Shown here: positions 47,192 to 59,565 of the stretch, piece after piece
How positions within the stretch are numbered: the first letter of the stretch is position 1
Layout: each line of letters begins with the position of its first letter
Source: Eucommia ulmoides
Taxonomy: Eukaryota; Streptophyta; Magnoliopsida; Garryales; Eucommiaceae
NCBI GenBank assembly: GCA_016647705.1
Contig: CM028338.1
Span: 18,745,577-18,809,576, forward strand
Length of the DNA: 64,000 bases
Reading direction: 5' to 3'
Position numbers and translations under genes: made by a program
Notes under the pieces: generated by a model
What the model was told of the DNA's origin: nothing
Databases searched by the model: none
Seen by the model: only the letters and a program-made list of their open reading frames with translations

Positions 47192-47876
47192 TAGGGATGC
47201 CACTGGTTCAGTTTCGATCAGGTTTCATATAAAATCAAAATTATTAGAAATATATCAAATCAAAATCGCCGATTTTTTTTTAAATGGTTTTAAAACCAAA
47301 CCATTTAAATTTATACAAAATCAAAACCAAAACCAAAATTGCGAAACCACGAAACCATTTAAGATTTTTCAATTTTATGAAAACCAAAAAACAAAACTAA
47401 AACCGCGAAACTGATGAGGACCATTGTTTTTTTATATATAAATAAAAATATAACTAAAATATAAAATATAAATTCTAAAAAAAAAACCCTCATAGATGAG
47501 ACTGAGATAACATTTGAGAAGAAGAGGAAATGAATGAAGGAATAGGCCAAATGGCTGTGAAACTTGAAATAAAAATTATGAAACTCTAAATCCCTTTACA
47601 TACGTAAAGATAAGAGAGTTGAAAGTGTAAATAAAAAATATACATTAGGGTTAAACTATAAATATACAAAAAAAAATGGTATATATGTAATAAAAATATA
47701 TGTAAAATATCGATTTTGCGGTTCGGTTTCATGGTTTGGTTTCGCGTTTTTTATCCCAAAATCACTTTAGTTGCTAATTTCGAAATCAAAACTGCAACCA
47801 AATTATTTAGTCAGTTTTAGAACTAAACTATTCGGTTCGATTTTTTGGTGTTAGTTTGATTTTTGTGGCATGGCTA
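47192..47876. mobile_element. Candidate hAT-like MITE upstream of CEN
   Basis: Short inverted ends tagggatgccac and (opposite strand) tagccatgccac enclose 685 bp. The interior is full of aaccaaaacc / ggtttcg-type runs in inverted orientation, as in many plant hAT-derived MITEs. The 8-bp flanks (aggtagtc and agggacta) agree at only 5 of 8 positions. A direct repeat of tctaggga...cactggttcag lies at the left edge (47164-47207). No coding frame. Confidence 0.45.
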
Positions 47877-47884
47877 AGGGACTA

Positions 47885-48409
47885 GATTAAAAAATTAGTT
47901 CAGGAAAAGACAAGGAAAAAAAAAAAAAAGGAAATTTGTGCTCTCTTTCTTCCCCTGCGGTGGGGTATATTAGCTAGGCTTAGTCATTTTTTAGATTAGC
48001 AGCTAGAGAATATAACTGCCATGTAAAGATGATTTGACATGCAACATCTCTCTCCTTCTGTCTCTCCTAAACACTACTTTATCATTAATGATCCTACATC
48101 CACGAATTTTTTGTTTTATAGATTATATTGCATAATTTAGTTGCGAGATTAGACTAAACAATTCTATAATAGATTGTTTAGACTCCATTTTGGACAAGGG
48201 AATCAATAAATTCACATAATTTACAATATTATGAAATTCAAAATTTTAAATGTCATCATTTTATAAAATTCCTTTGGGCCTATATTTTAATCCCACTTAA
48301 ATTATAAAAAACCTCTTCTTGGAAGGAAAAATGAAATTATAAGGGATAGAGAGGGAGGGAGGGGGGGAGTATGTGTAAGTAGACATCACATATTGGGAAA
48401 ATATTTCAA

Positions 48410-48448
<39 letters not shown>

Positions 48449-48967
48449 AAAAATGATATGCAAATTTACAACACTGGGAAATTTAAAATAGATTTATGCT
48501 AAGGTTTAATTTGGAAGAATTTTGATCATCCATTTCGTCTCTTTTCACATTATTCAGCATCCATTACATTGATGATACCTTTATTTATTTATGTTAACCG
48601 AAAAGATATTTGATGTTTTTGACACAATTAATTTTATTTGGTTGGACTAATAATTTTATTAAAAATTTGATTACAGAGATCAATCAAGATACTCAAGTGA
48701 ATGATGAGAAAAAAATGAGAAATCAACGTGAATGTTTCAAGATGATAGCAATGGAAGATGACGAAGAATGATTTGTGAAAGAATTTTTTGTATTCTTAGG
48801 TAAAACAACGTTAATTTTTATAAACTTTTCATATTACTCAATTAGGATTACTTAGTACACAAAATGATTTTATATGCTCTTATATGTTTTATTATGTGTT
48901 TAGAGGTGGTCTTATAATGATTTAAAAGAGGTTTTTTTTTTTTTAAAGAAAAATATAGTTAGAATAT
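47885..48967. other. AT-rich interval without recognised features
   Basis: Long A tracts at 48413-48441 and 48932-48945. Nothing else was recognised. Confidence 0.5.
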
Positions 48968-48972
48968 GATAT

Positions 48973-49640
48973 TGCAGGAAATGGTAACACTGAATTTATG
49001 AGTCTACCCTCGGTAGCCTCCGTCCTACTACCTCCAGGGGGTCCCTGCACAAATTCATAACACCAGGGAGTGGATCTTGGCAAATAATCTCCAGCGTAAG
49101 AGTAGGTATCCAGTGGAGAGTGGGGTATGAAATCAAATGTAAGGAAATGAGCATGGAGAGAGTGGAATGGCCTAGCGTAGCATTGCCTTTTGTGAGATGG
49201 CATCGCCTTTTCTAGGGATCATTACTTAGTCAGGTATTTATATGGCCCTTCATCTTGGACAAAGAGAGAATGGAGTGACTAGTCACCAAATCGGTTATGG
49301 CATAATGATTGTTCTTCTATTTGGGCGTTCTCCACACTAAGCGAATATTATTTGTCGGTTTGGTGGTGACTCACTCTATGACAATAAGCGCCGCACATCA
49401 ATTATACCAGCAAACTTAATCCCATCGTGGATGGATATCGGACTTCTCCAAAAGAATCGCTCTTCCTTCCCCGGGGTTTGGCCCACTAACATTGATGGGC
49501 TTGGGTCTAGGAGACATTGGGCGCAACCTAGGCCCCTTTTTTGATAGGTTCCCTAGGCATTTTTGATAGGCGGCCCAAGACCAAATTTACTACCATCAGT
49601 AGTCCATTAGACTCCTAGGCCAGGTGGTCCTATCCTAACA
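48973..49640 (-). mobile_element. Tat-type LTR, probably solo
   Basis: On the minus strand it starts tgttaggatagg and has a TATA-like ccatataaatacc near 49240. It carries the Tat U5 signature (tactcttacgctggagatt) near 49105. It is much richer in G and C than its surroundings. No primer site follows the end near 48973 and no matching target duplication was found, so the borders are approximate. Confidence 0.5.
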
Positions 49641-49645
49641 GTCTT

Positions 49646-51883
49646 TTGGCGCAAGCTTTATAACATTCTCAATTTTAGAAATTAGAATTATAAAGTTTTG
49701 AGTGCAATTAAATAAAAGTTTTGGTGCAATAAATTTTTTCTAGTGAAAATCACAAAATTTAGGTGCCAAATTAATGGAATTAACTTAAAATTAAATAATC
49801 CAATGGTTCACCATGGTTTGGGCACATGATTTTCATCCCAAAGTGTACATTTGGACCACTTAATACTATTTTAAAAATACCACAAATAAAAAAAAAATAA
49901 AAAAATTGATAAGTTATAAAACCCAATATAAATAGTTAGAGCCCAAGTTGTATTAGAAAAGCCAAAAATTAGTTTGGAAATAACCCAATACCTAAGTTAA
50001 GATCCATACCCACTAACTTAAGTATTAGTATCCATAACTCATGACCCAAGACCCTACCCATATCTAGGGAAAAAAATAAGAAGAAGTCTCTAGATGAAAC
50101 ATGAAAGGGCAAGAACCAAGGAGAAGTGAAGATAAGAAAAAGAGAAGAAGAGAGGGAAATAGGGCAATCGAGAGAGAGAAAAAAGGAGAGGGAGAGTCTT
50201 GAGAGATTTGGAGCAAGAAATTTGCGAGAATCCACAGTTGAAATCAATTCTTGGCTGAGGATTAAGCTCAAATTTGGTAAGTTCCTAAACCTATGAATTT
50301 TTATTAAGAGTTCTAACATGAATTTTTGTAATTCTAAAGGTTAAGATGTATAGCAAATTTGGATTAAACATAGTAAAAACTTAGATTAAGTTATGTATGA
50401 GTTTGTTAGGTTGAATTAAACATGATATTTGGGTGAAATCACCATGTATAAAATCTAATTTTCTTTTCAAAATATGGTTTAGAACTTTAACTTTGTTATT
50501 TTGGGTTTTGGGAGAAAATATGAGAAACCCATGATGTAAATGAACTTTAAATGAATTACAAATATTTTAAATTAGTTTGGGATGAACTCTAGGCTTTAGG
50601 AATCTCAAAAACATATTTTAGGAGCATTTGGTATAAAAAATAATTGAAGAACCGAATCTGGAATTCTCAAATTCTGCATTTGGTTCATTTGAACAACTTG
50701 TCTTTAAAAATTCATAACAATTCGTAAAAAAATCATGAAAATATAAAACGTGCTGCAAATGAAACTAGACTCAATGAGGATTATTCTAAGCTATTATATG
50801 CTCTGTCTTAAATTTTATATGGTACCTTTATAGACCCCGAAATGTAGCTGAATATAATCCCGTAAGATTTGACAACTTTGTTTATTGAATTTCGAAAAAT
50901 CATAACTAAATGAAGAAAATTGTAAATCAGGTAATTCAAAGTGCATTTTAAAGATTGAGAGGTGTAGTTTCATATAAAAATATAGAAAGAGCAGAAAATT
51001 ATTTCTAACTGTGGTAAAATGAGGGGGGAACTTGACTGCTCAAAGTAAATTGCTTTCATGTCATTTAAAAACAATTTATTTATTTATTTTTATTTTTATT
51101 TTATATATATATAAACTAAACAATGTAGGAATTCTCTCACAACGCATCATACACCCTTAAGAAATAATAGGATATTGAGGTTACGCACATAAAGTGATAA
51201 TGTTAATAAAATGATGTTTAATTTTGCTTCCAGTCGCTGAGTGAGCTGAAGTAGAGTGATTCGAGATTGCTAGGTGATCACTCGCATCTCGAGGAAGAAA
51301 ATTTTATTCATTATCTTATGTGTGTTTAGCATGCATTATATATTTGTATTCTTGTGTGTTTATTTGTAAATTGTGTTTTCAAATGAAATTGAATTTATGT
51401 TAAAAAGTTGAATTTTACGCAAATCTGGTAATGTAAAAGAAAATATATATACACACACGTGTGTGTTCAATATATCTTGTTGGGTGGTATTGCGATAATA
51501 TCATGTGAGGATCGAGGAGATTGGGTCACCATGGAGATGACCTTGGGTACAAATCCCTAAACCCGCATGGGGGATACTCCAGGTTACGTGAGTATCTCAC
51601 TGGATGGTATAGATTTCCAGTTGTACGATTCGATCACTAGGTATTGCAGTAATACATTTGTTGTTTATGTGTTTTAATTGCTCTACTTTAATTTTATAAG
51701 CGCGTATTTTATTACGATGTGTGTGCATTATATATTGTTTTATTTATAAAGTTTCAACCAAGATATTATTTTATTATAATCACCTATGTTCTATAAAAAT
51801 TAGAAAAATGTAAGAAAAATAATGGATTTCCCTACTGAGCAAGTCGGGATGGCATGTAATAATGGGTCATGTAGGACCCAAAC
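49646..51883 (+). mobile_element. Chromovirus 5' LTR, left part
   Basis: Contains a purine-rich run (50090-50200, many aga/gag), a gtaag splice-donor-like site near 50278 and a matching cttccag near 51230. It also has a block gaggatcgaggag...gagtatctcactggatgg typical of long chromovirus LTRs. It breaks at 51883 and resumes at 55424. Confidence 0.5.
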
Positions 51884-52321
51884 TGTTGATCCTAAGATTT
51901 TGATGAACAATTAAGTGTTGATGTTTTGGTGGAACTAATGGTTTGTTAAGTGTTTCATTTAATTAAGTTCCAGTGATGAAGATGCGATGACAAATTATGA
52001 ATGGATGCTAAATGATGATGTCAAAGATGATGAAGAATTTAGAGTTTGAAGAAATTAGGAAAAACAACTCAGGTGAATTTCAATTCTTAATATCCCAATT
52101 AGGAACACATACGGCACAAAAAGTTTTTATTGTTTATGTGTGTTTTGATAAGATGAAATTATTTGCTCCTATGTGTATTTGGAAAGAAATATTTATAATT
52201 GACTAAAATGGAATTTAAGAAGTTAGTGGAGCTTATTTAGAAAACAAAATAGTTAAAGGGGCGATAACGTAAATAAGAATGAGTTAAAAACGAGTTTAGA
52301 AAAGAGATCCAGCATGCATAA

Positions 52322-52506
52322 GTCGACTGGTAAGTCGACCGGTGAAGAGAAGATGAACTCTTTATATCTATAAGTCGATAGGTAGGTTGACCGGTAAAGG
52401 TAAATCGAACTCTCTGAATTTTCAAGTCGACAGATAGGTCGACCGATGAATGCAACAACTTTGGCTTGGCTACATCCTGAATCTAGCAGTTCACTGACTG
52501 GTCGAC
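52322..52506. repeat. GTCGAC palindrome cluster, plus-strand copy
   Basis: GTCGAC at 52322, 52334, 52427, 52438 and 52501, with related degenerate sites between. It corresponds to the cluster at 12742-12956. Confidence 0.65.
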
Positions 52507-52631
52507 TGAGGGCGCTATTTTAGGAGAATGAGGATTCCGAATTTATATCTAAAAGTAGCCATTTTTGGTTGGAATTTGGGAGAGATTTAAGGGATCTTAT
52601 GATATTTAAGATATGCTTCACCTATTATTTA

Positions 52632-52931
52632 GGGAAAAAGACCTTTTTGGTCCCTGAAAGATGGCGAAAGTGTTCAGTTGGCCCCTAAGATTTAAAACTC
52701 GACATATTTGATCTCAACATTTCAAAATTGTTCCAAATTGGCCCTTGGGTCGGGTTTGGGTCGGGTTCTGTTAGTAAAATTTGGGGGAATTGGATGGAAA
52801 AAGTCACGTGACAAGCACATGACATTTGGCCAAGGGTACATGCGTCATTTCATTCTTATTAATTTAGTGGGGTCTATTTGCATATGTTGTTAAACTAAGG
52901 GGGTCAAAATGTTTTTTCCCAAACCATTTTC

Positions 52932-52964
<33 letters not shown>

Positions 52965-54061
52965 CTTGTTGGCTCCTTATACCCTCCGTTTCTCTGTACC
53001 ACCACACTACTACACAATCGCCTCTACCATCGTCGTCTGCTTCTTCTTCGCCATCCTCCATCGTTTGTTTCTTTTCTATCCTGCATCGCCGTCGTCTACT
53101 TCTTCTACATCCTCCGTCGCCTTTGTCCGCTTCTTCTCCGTCCTCCGTCACCGTCACTGTCATCCGTTTTTTCTCCATCCTCCATCGCTTCAACTATCAT
53201 CATCTTCGTTGTCTGCTTAGCATCGAAATCGAAAATGATTTCGATTTCGAAATCGAAATATTGATTTCGAAAACTTTCGATTTCGATTTTGTTTTTGAAA
53301 TCAAAAGGTTTTCGATTGATTTCAATTTTGTTTTTGAAATCAAAATCTAACCGTAGGTTCGATTTCGAAAACGAAATCGAAATGGAAACTAGGCTTTTGA
53401 TTTCGAAATCAAAATATTGATTTCAAAATCTTTCGATTTCAATTTTGTTTTCGTTCGAAAGGGTTTCGAAACCTCAGGTTCGATTTTGAAAAGTCGAACC
53501 AGATGCGGCGGTTACGGCGGCAGCAACCGACGGAAAGTCGAAGAAGGTTAAGATGTCGTTTAAGCTTGCGGCAGCTCCCATGTTTCTGTTTCTGCTTCTG
53601 TTTCCCATATTTCAGTTTTTGTTTCTGTTTCTTGTTCAATTTCTGTTTCCCATGTTTCTGTTTCTACTTCTTTGGCGGAGACGACAGTGTTGGTTCGTTT
53701 GGTGGTCATTTGGTGGTGGTGTTGTGTTGTTTGGTTTCGTGGTAGAATCGACGGTGATGTTCGGCGGTAGAGGGTGTTTGGCTCGGTGGTGTAGGGACAA
53801 AGAAGAATAACTTAAAGAAATAAAGGAAAAAAATATTTTGACCCCTAGAAGTTTAGATGACTTCTCAAATTAACCCCTTTGAATAAAAAGACTAAAATAC
53901 CCTTAATGAAACGTTGACCGTCAGTTGACTTAACGGAATCTGCCTCAGGGGCCAATTTGGAACGATTTTGAAATGTTGAGATCAAATGTGTCGAGTTTCA
54001 AATCTTAGGGGCCAATTGGATACTTTCGCCATCTTTCAGGGACCAAAAAGGTCTTTTTCCC
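52632..54061. mobile_element. Mutator-like transposon, long TIRs, perfect 9-bp duplication
   Basis: Inverted ends start gggaaaaagacctttttggt and stay nearly identical for about 130 bp. The 9-bp duplication TATTATTTA is exact (52623-52631 and 54062-54070). Both features are standard for Mutator-like elements. No transposase is seen. The interior has a T tract and CT-rich stretch (52930-53200), a repeat field of tcgaaatcgaaa and gatttcgattt (53225-53470), and a GC-richer part with tttctgtttctg hexamers (53495-53810). The interior may be captured host DNA. It is absent from the sister Copia LTR. Confidence 0.85.
53495..53810 (+). other. GC-richer MULE interior with open frames
   Basis: Two overlapping frames are open here. 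One (53553-53810) gives a strongly hydrophobic 85-residue product starting MSFKLAAAPMFLFLLLFPIF. The hydrophobicity comes from tttctg-type repeats, so it may be chance. Origin unknown; a captured fragment of a host gene is one possibility. Confidence 0.3.
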
Positions 54062-55784
54062 TATTATTTAAATCCTATTAAGTTGGTTCATTAAATTTTA
54101 ATGTTTCTCAATTTGGTACATAAAATTGTTTCTATTCTATTTAATTAAGATTGATAAATATTTGGGGGACTTAATTGAGAGATTTAAAAGATGTAATTAA
54201 GTGAATTGAACCAAAATGAAGTCATAATGATATATGGGGTCTAAGAGAGCATTTAAATGTCATGACACATGGGAACTAGATGTTAGAGAGCTTATTTATT
54301 TCCATATATATAGACCTGCGTTTTTCATACATTATTAAGCAGTAAAAAAAAAACATATATTAAGAGAGCTTAAAAAGTTGAGATCATATTGTGCTGTTCT
54401 AAGAGTTATCTTTCTGAGATATTGTGTGAGCTATTCTAAGAGGCGATCTTGAGAATCAATTGCTATTAATCTTTGTTGCTACCGGATCTGAAGTAACATC
54501 GCGCTATTTATTTTTTTTGTGGATTTCGGGTGAGATCTTTCCAATTATTTTCTATTTGTGCATTGCTTGTTTAAATTTGGAAATTGATCTTTAGAAATTG
54601 TTTTTGATTCTTTGTTGAAGAAAATATTTTCTAAACAATTTCTTAAATCTGATTACGTGATTAATTATTTGCTACCCATATTTTGTTTAAAATCAGATTT
54701 TCAATCTCACACTTTTGTATCACTAGATTTGGGATATTAATCGAGTTTTAATTTATCTGAGGTGGTAGAATCTCCGAGTGAGATAATCTGTTTATCAATT
54801 TGTATTGGTGAATAGTGTGACATATTAAATACTTTTGGAGATATTTAATCAGGGGTAGCTGGTTTTCAGTCTCTTCCTGTAAAGAGATTGAGGTAGTAAT
54901 TCTTTCTGGATAGAATTGAGTTTGAGTGAATTTTGTAACGGTTCAATCCTTACCGGGTAAAAGGATATTTGGAGTGTTGGTGAGGTTTTGATTTTTTTGC
55001 CTTAGTGTTAAAAAGAATTAGGTTATTCTCTAACCTGTAAAAAGTAGAGGTTCTTTCTTAGCCTGTGAAAATGATTTTGTAAAAGTTAATTATGAGGCTG
55101 TAGAAGAATCGTTGTGAGGGTTTGGTTCCTATCTTTAAAGGGATCTTGAGTATTAGTGGGTGCGACTCTCCGTGGGGCTCGGGGGACTAGATTAGCCAAA
55201 AGTAGCTTGGTGAACCAATATAAATCTTTGGTGTGCTGCAATATTTAATTTGTTTATTTTTGTTGTTTGGTGTGTACCTAGTTGATTATATAATTCCGCT
55301 GTGATATAAAGATAATAATTAATTTAGGATTAAAATTAATTATTTGATTTATTGAAGTATTATTCTGATATAATTTTTAATTACCCAATTCACCCCTCTC
55401 TTGGGTATTCTATTGGGCCATCACAAATATTTGGACTGTTGGTTCGTTTATAACATTTATTAACTACGTGTCTAATGATGCTGCTAAGGGCTCTATAGAT
55501 GATATAGAGGGCCAATCCAATAATTTAGTTAGTCTCTATTACAAAATTTCACCATGGTATTATCAAGTATTTAATTAATTAGTAACATCCGCTAGGCATA
55601 CTTGGTAACTATAAAACAAATCAATGCTAGAAATAAACACACCTATTAAGATTAGGTAATTAAATAAAACTAAGCATCAAGGAATAAGAAAAATCACAAT
55701 ATGGTTATCGGTCGACTACTTAAGTTGGTCGTCCTGGGGCCTGATTCCCGACCTTAGGGTTTAGGGTGCGACAAGTTTCCTTTG

Positions 55785-55797
55785 TGGTATTAGAGCC
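55785..55797 (+). other. Chromovirus primer-binding site
   Basis: tggtattagagcc, 11 bases after the LTR end, one base off tggtatcagagcc (tRNA-iMet). Confidence 0.65.
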
Positions 55798-55849
55798 AAG
55801 GTTTTAAGTGGTATTGGGATTTTAAAAAGAAAATGCAACATCGTTAATA

Positions 55850-57932
55850 GACACTAACAAGTTTTCTTTATTATCCAGAAACATACCCCCTAGAAGGAAC
55901 ACTTGTGCCCAAGCTGTCAATGCCCCAACTGGAAATACACCTGTAGGTGAGAATTAGAATTTCATGACAGCCATGTATGAGGCATTTCAAGGAATAACCA
56001 CTTATGTCTAGGAGAATCGTGGGGCAAATAATGAAAGACGGACATGCCTAAGGGAGTTCCTAAGGCTGTTAACTTAGCCATTCTAAGGTGGCCCAGATGT
56101 CATCAAGGCTGAGTATTGGATAAGGACTATGGGTCATTGGTAGCGATTATTTTGCTACACTGCAAGTGTACGGGTCAAGTTTTAATAATATAGGGTGACT
56201 AGAGTATCATATCCACAGGCATTGGTTTAAATCGTTGCTAAGTACCGCGATTATCGTAACCTAACGTTATTTAGGCATCCAAATTTAAGGTATGTAAAAA
56301 ATAAAACTAAAACAAATATAAAATAAAAAGTAAAATAAAATATGGACTTCCTACCCACAATTGTTCTAGAAGGGTTTGACAACACTTTGCTAAATAATGC
56401 TAATCCATTTCAAGCTTATTAATTAAATTCATGCCCAATCATTAACCATGGGTGTCTAAATTAACCTCACTTCTACCTCTCGAATGCCAAGTAAGATAAT
56501 TTGCATAATTATTTGAAATAATATCTCTATTTAACTCAACTAATTATCCAATCTTTAAGTCTCGCCCATTAAAGGGCTACCCAAATTATGTTAGCCTCTT
56601 GCACTCAGTATAATAAGGGTTGTATTTCTCTGGTCTCAATATGAAAGATTATCACCTCTCGAATACCTAATCTTACACATCTATAATATCTAATTTACCG
56701 TTCATATAAATTAGCAAATACGTATAAAGAAAACACAGATGGTCAAAGCATGAAATCCAATTAACAAGATCTTAAAGTCTCTAGGCATAGTTTATACAAA
56801 ACTATTCAAATCCACCTAGATAGAAACTTTAACTCAACATAATGGAATCCATGCTAATCTTTTAAAAAAATTCATAAACGCAAATATGTTCAACACAATA
56901 TCACAAATACAAAATTCAATAAAGATTAGGGTGAGAGAAAGGAAGAGAAAACTCTTTTTGTGGAGATGAACTTCAAATTTTCAATAATCTTCAATAGACT
57001 TCAATTCAAACTCCCTCTATAGCGTTTATGTGTTTCCAATGGTGTTCTCTTGTCCAAAAAATCTCTCAAAATTGCCTTACTAATAGTGTTTTCTCTCCCA
57101 AATTCGTTACCCCTAGGGTTTGAGGCATAAGATTATATAAATAGGGCTCAAAATAGGTCATGTCCATGTTGTGGGGATGCAGTGGGACTTTTTTCTTGCC
57201 GCAGCGCGAAATTTATGTTATTTTGGGGCAGAACTTTGGCACTGTAGCGTGATTTTACTGAAATCTGGCCTTAACTTTCTCATCCGAACTCCGATTGGGG
57301 TGATTCAAATTGCCTCGCAGTAAAAATCGGTCTTGAAGTCACTATACCTATACTACTGAAGAACTATTCCAACCCAATTCACCTCATTTGACCAAATTTT
57401 CACATTTTCACACAATGACTTGTAATTCCTACAAAACAACACAAAAAATACATCAAAGTAAAACTCACAAATATTTTAATTTAAAAGTACTTGATTTGTT
57501 GGTAAATGAACCACTAATCAATCATCATTTTGATCTACTCTAGATATTAGCGGTTTACCGAGTCGAGTTTGTAGCCACTAAACTCAAAGGTGAACGAGAA
57601 TTTTGGTGGGAGCGGACCAAGAAGAGCCTTTGACAATACTAATCTGACTTGGGAGAGGTTTTGTGATTTATTCTATGAGAATTTCTTTCCACAATCAATG
57701 AAAGAAGAGAAGATACAAAAATTTTATAACTTCACTTTGGGAGACATGACAGTGTTAGAGTACGGGGCTAAATTCTTGGAATTGTCTCGATTTGCACTAG
57801 GAGCTGTGTCCAATGAGATAGAGCGGTGTGTGAAAATTGAGACACGACTTCGACACAATATTCTGAGATAAGTAGTGGCATTTGGTATCCGTACCTACTC
57901 TTATAGTTGGTGACAACAACACTTAGGGTAGA
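55850..57932 (+). pseudogene. Chromovirus gag fossil, interrupted
   Basis: Near 55880-56135 the DNA encodes Del-type gag similarity (REFLRLL, then PDVIKAEYWIRTMGH). After the solo LTR at 56138-57520, a clear 93-residue frame (57590-57871) has the Retrotrans_gag core: NLTWERFCDLFYENFFPQSM, GDMTVLEYGAKFLELSRFAL. It forms the capsid in intact relatives. Broken, with further gag DNA beyond the next insertion at 63085-63252. Confidence 0.7.
56138..57520 (-). mobile_element. Athila-type solo LTR in chromovirus gag
   Basis: Flanks gtcat (56133-56137) and atcat (57521-57525) agree in four of five bases. In minus orientation it runs from tgattagtgg to the region with acccgtacacttgcagtgtag. It is related to the LTRs at 22458-23170, 1-380 and 63253-64000. 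It has no internal region. Confidence 0.7.
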
Positions 57933-59541
57933 TGATAGGTGTGATCTACCTATCTATTTCGAAACCGAATTAAGTTAGTTTACGAGCATTTATATAGTAT
58001 TTTATTACGTTTTAATTAGTTTTTATACTTTTTGTATAAATCAGGTGTGTGGGGGCAAAAAGGTATGAAACTAGAGAGAAAACGATACGATCAAACCAAA
58101 AACAGTCGAAGAACGGTGGAAAAACAAGCTCGGAGGTAAAATTGTGAAAGAAGCCCACTGCCGTGGCGTCTAGACCTCCGTCGTGGCGGTAAAGAGAGAG
58201 ATTGACCAATTCTTGCTAGACACTTACCGCGTAGGTGGTGAAACTGCAAAATGTTATCCTAATCCATCGTTGTCTTCACCGTCGCGGCGATCAACCAACC
58301 GACATACCCACCGCTTAGGCGGTGAATCCCACTACCTAGGCGGTGACCCTCTGCATAGCCTAAGATATATTTAGGATATTTTGCTTACAAATACCCACTC
58401 CTCTTCTCTTATCTTACGCTCTCTAGCCACTAAAGCCCCTTGGGCTATACTTAGGGTTGTATTTAGGAGTTTTAGAGGGAGAGCTTACATCCCGAAGTGG
58501 AGGAAGATGGTGGAGCAATTGTTGAACGGTTCTTAGCGACAAATCTTCGGACGAGGCCAAGTTCTTTGATTTCTTCCCTTATTTCTTTAACTTAGGATAT
58601 TGTGAGCATGTTTAGCTCGTTCTTTATTTGTAAATGCCGTTATGGCCATAGTTAAACATGGATTCTATAGGGATTAATGAATAAATTTATAAATATGTGT
58701 TTGGATGATTTCGGTGTTGCGTTTATGTTTGTTCGTAGTTTGATTGTGTTTATCATATTAATTATTTATCATGCTTAGTTAGATAAATGGAGAATATGGG
58801 GTTTGACAAACCCCGGATTCGGATTAGGGTAAACAAATGCCACGATCCAGTAACCCGGTCGGGGTTAGGATTGTGGACAATCGATGACATTGGGGCAAGA
58901 CTCACGCGACTTAGGGTCGTTAAGACGTTGATGGGGACTTCTTCATTGACTTGAACTTGCGTAATATCCTCCGTCTTATAGTCGGGAAAGGTGGCAGTGG
59001 AGTTTTAGAACTGAGATTGTCGATGGGTAAACACAACACGACAATCCAATGACCCGGTCGGGAGTTGGATTGTGTGCAATCAATGATGCTGGGTGAGATT
59101 GACATGACCTAGGGTCGTTAAGACATTGAGGGGGACTTATTCATTGACTCAAAGTCATGTATTCCACCATGTTACACTCGGGAGAGGTGGCAGTGGAGTT
59201 TACAAATCAAGATTGTCAAATAGGTTGAACACCGTAAACGTGAGTAAATCGAGATCGAACACGTATTTGTAAACACGTTAATCCCTAGGAAATTATTTCC
59301 CCTAAAACATATTAGTATATTAGTATAGATAATTTAGTTAATTAGTATTAGTTTAATTAATTAAATACATTTGTTTTTAGCCTAGATAAAGTTAGGTCAT
59401 GACAAACGTGGTACTCGATAGTAACGACACCAATCCCTATAGATACGATAACCCAATCTTTCATGATCACATTATACTAAAACTTTGACCTCGTACACTT
59501 GCGAGTAGCCAATACACAAGGATCGAATCCTCCGTCGTATA
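57933..59541 (+). mobile_element. Left LTR of the Athila derivative
   Basis: Contains palindrome-type sites at 58154, 58176, 58223, 58275, 58308 and 58329, an AT-rich promoter area near 58360-58395, and a U5 with two tandem-like 'tcgacattg...gacttcttcattgactc' blocks (58860-59180). Confidence 0.75.
58154..58345. repeat. Palindrome set, second subfamily
   Basis: Sites such as ccaccgcttaggcggtg (58308-58324) and ccactacctaggcggtg (58329-58345) keep the ccac...ggtg halves with a different centre from the tgcag centre in 10627-10799. The right LTR repeats them near 61700-61880. Confidence 0.65.
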
Positions 59542-59547
59542 AGTTTT

Positions 59548-59565
59548 TGGCGCCGTTGCCGTGGA
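59548..59565 (+). other. Primer-binding site of Athila derivative (tRNA-Asp type)
   Basis: tggcgccgttgccgtgga, six bases after the left LTR. A second, similar string (ggtaacgattgccgggga) follows at 59610-59627. Confidence 0.75.

Larger units (their letters stand above)
51884..55423 (+). mobile_element. Copia-type solo LTR, itself holding a MULE
   Basis: It runs from tgttgatcctaag to tattgggccatca. It is a relative of 11259-13396 in the opposite orientation. Without the nested transposon it is about 2.1 kb. The flanks caaac (51879-51883) and caaat (55424-55428) agree in four of five bases. TATA-like tatatatagacc is near 54305. It has no internal region. Confidence 0.7.

Noticed and set aside
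47006-47194. 62-codon plus-strand frame with a hydrophobic centre
   Set aside because: It lies over the CEN promoter on the opposite strand, includes the TATA area, and shows no similarity.
52864-53220. Lysine/arginine-rich and phenylalanine/serine-rich frames on opposite strands
   Set aside because: Product of a CT-rich low-complexity stretch inside the MULE.
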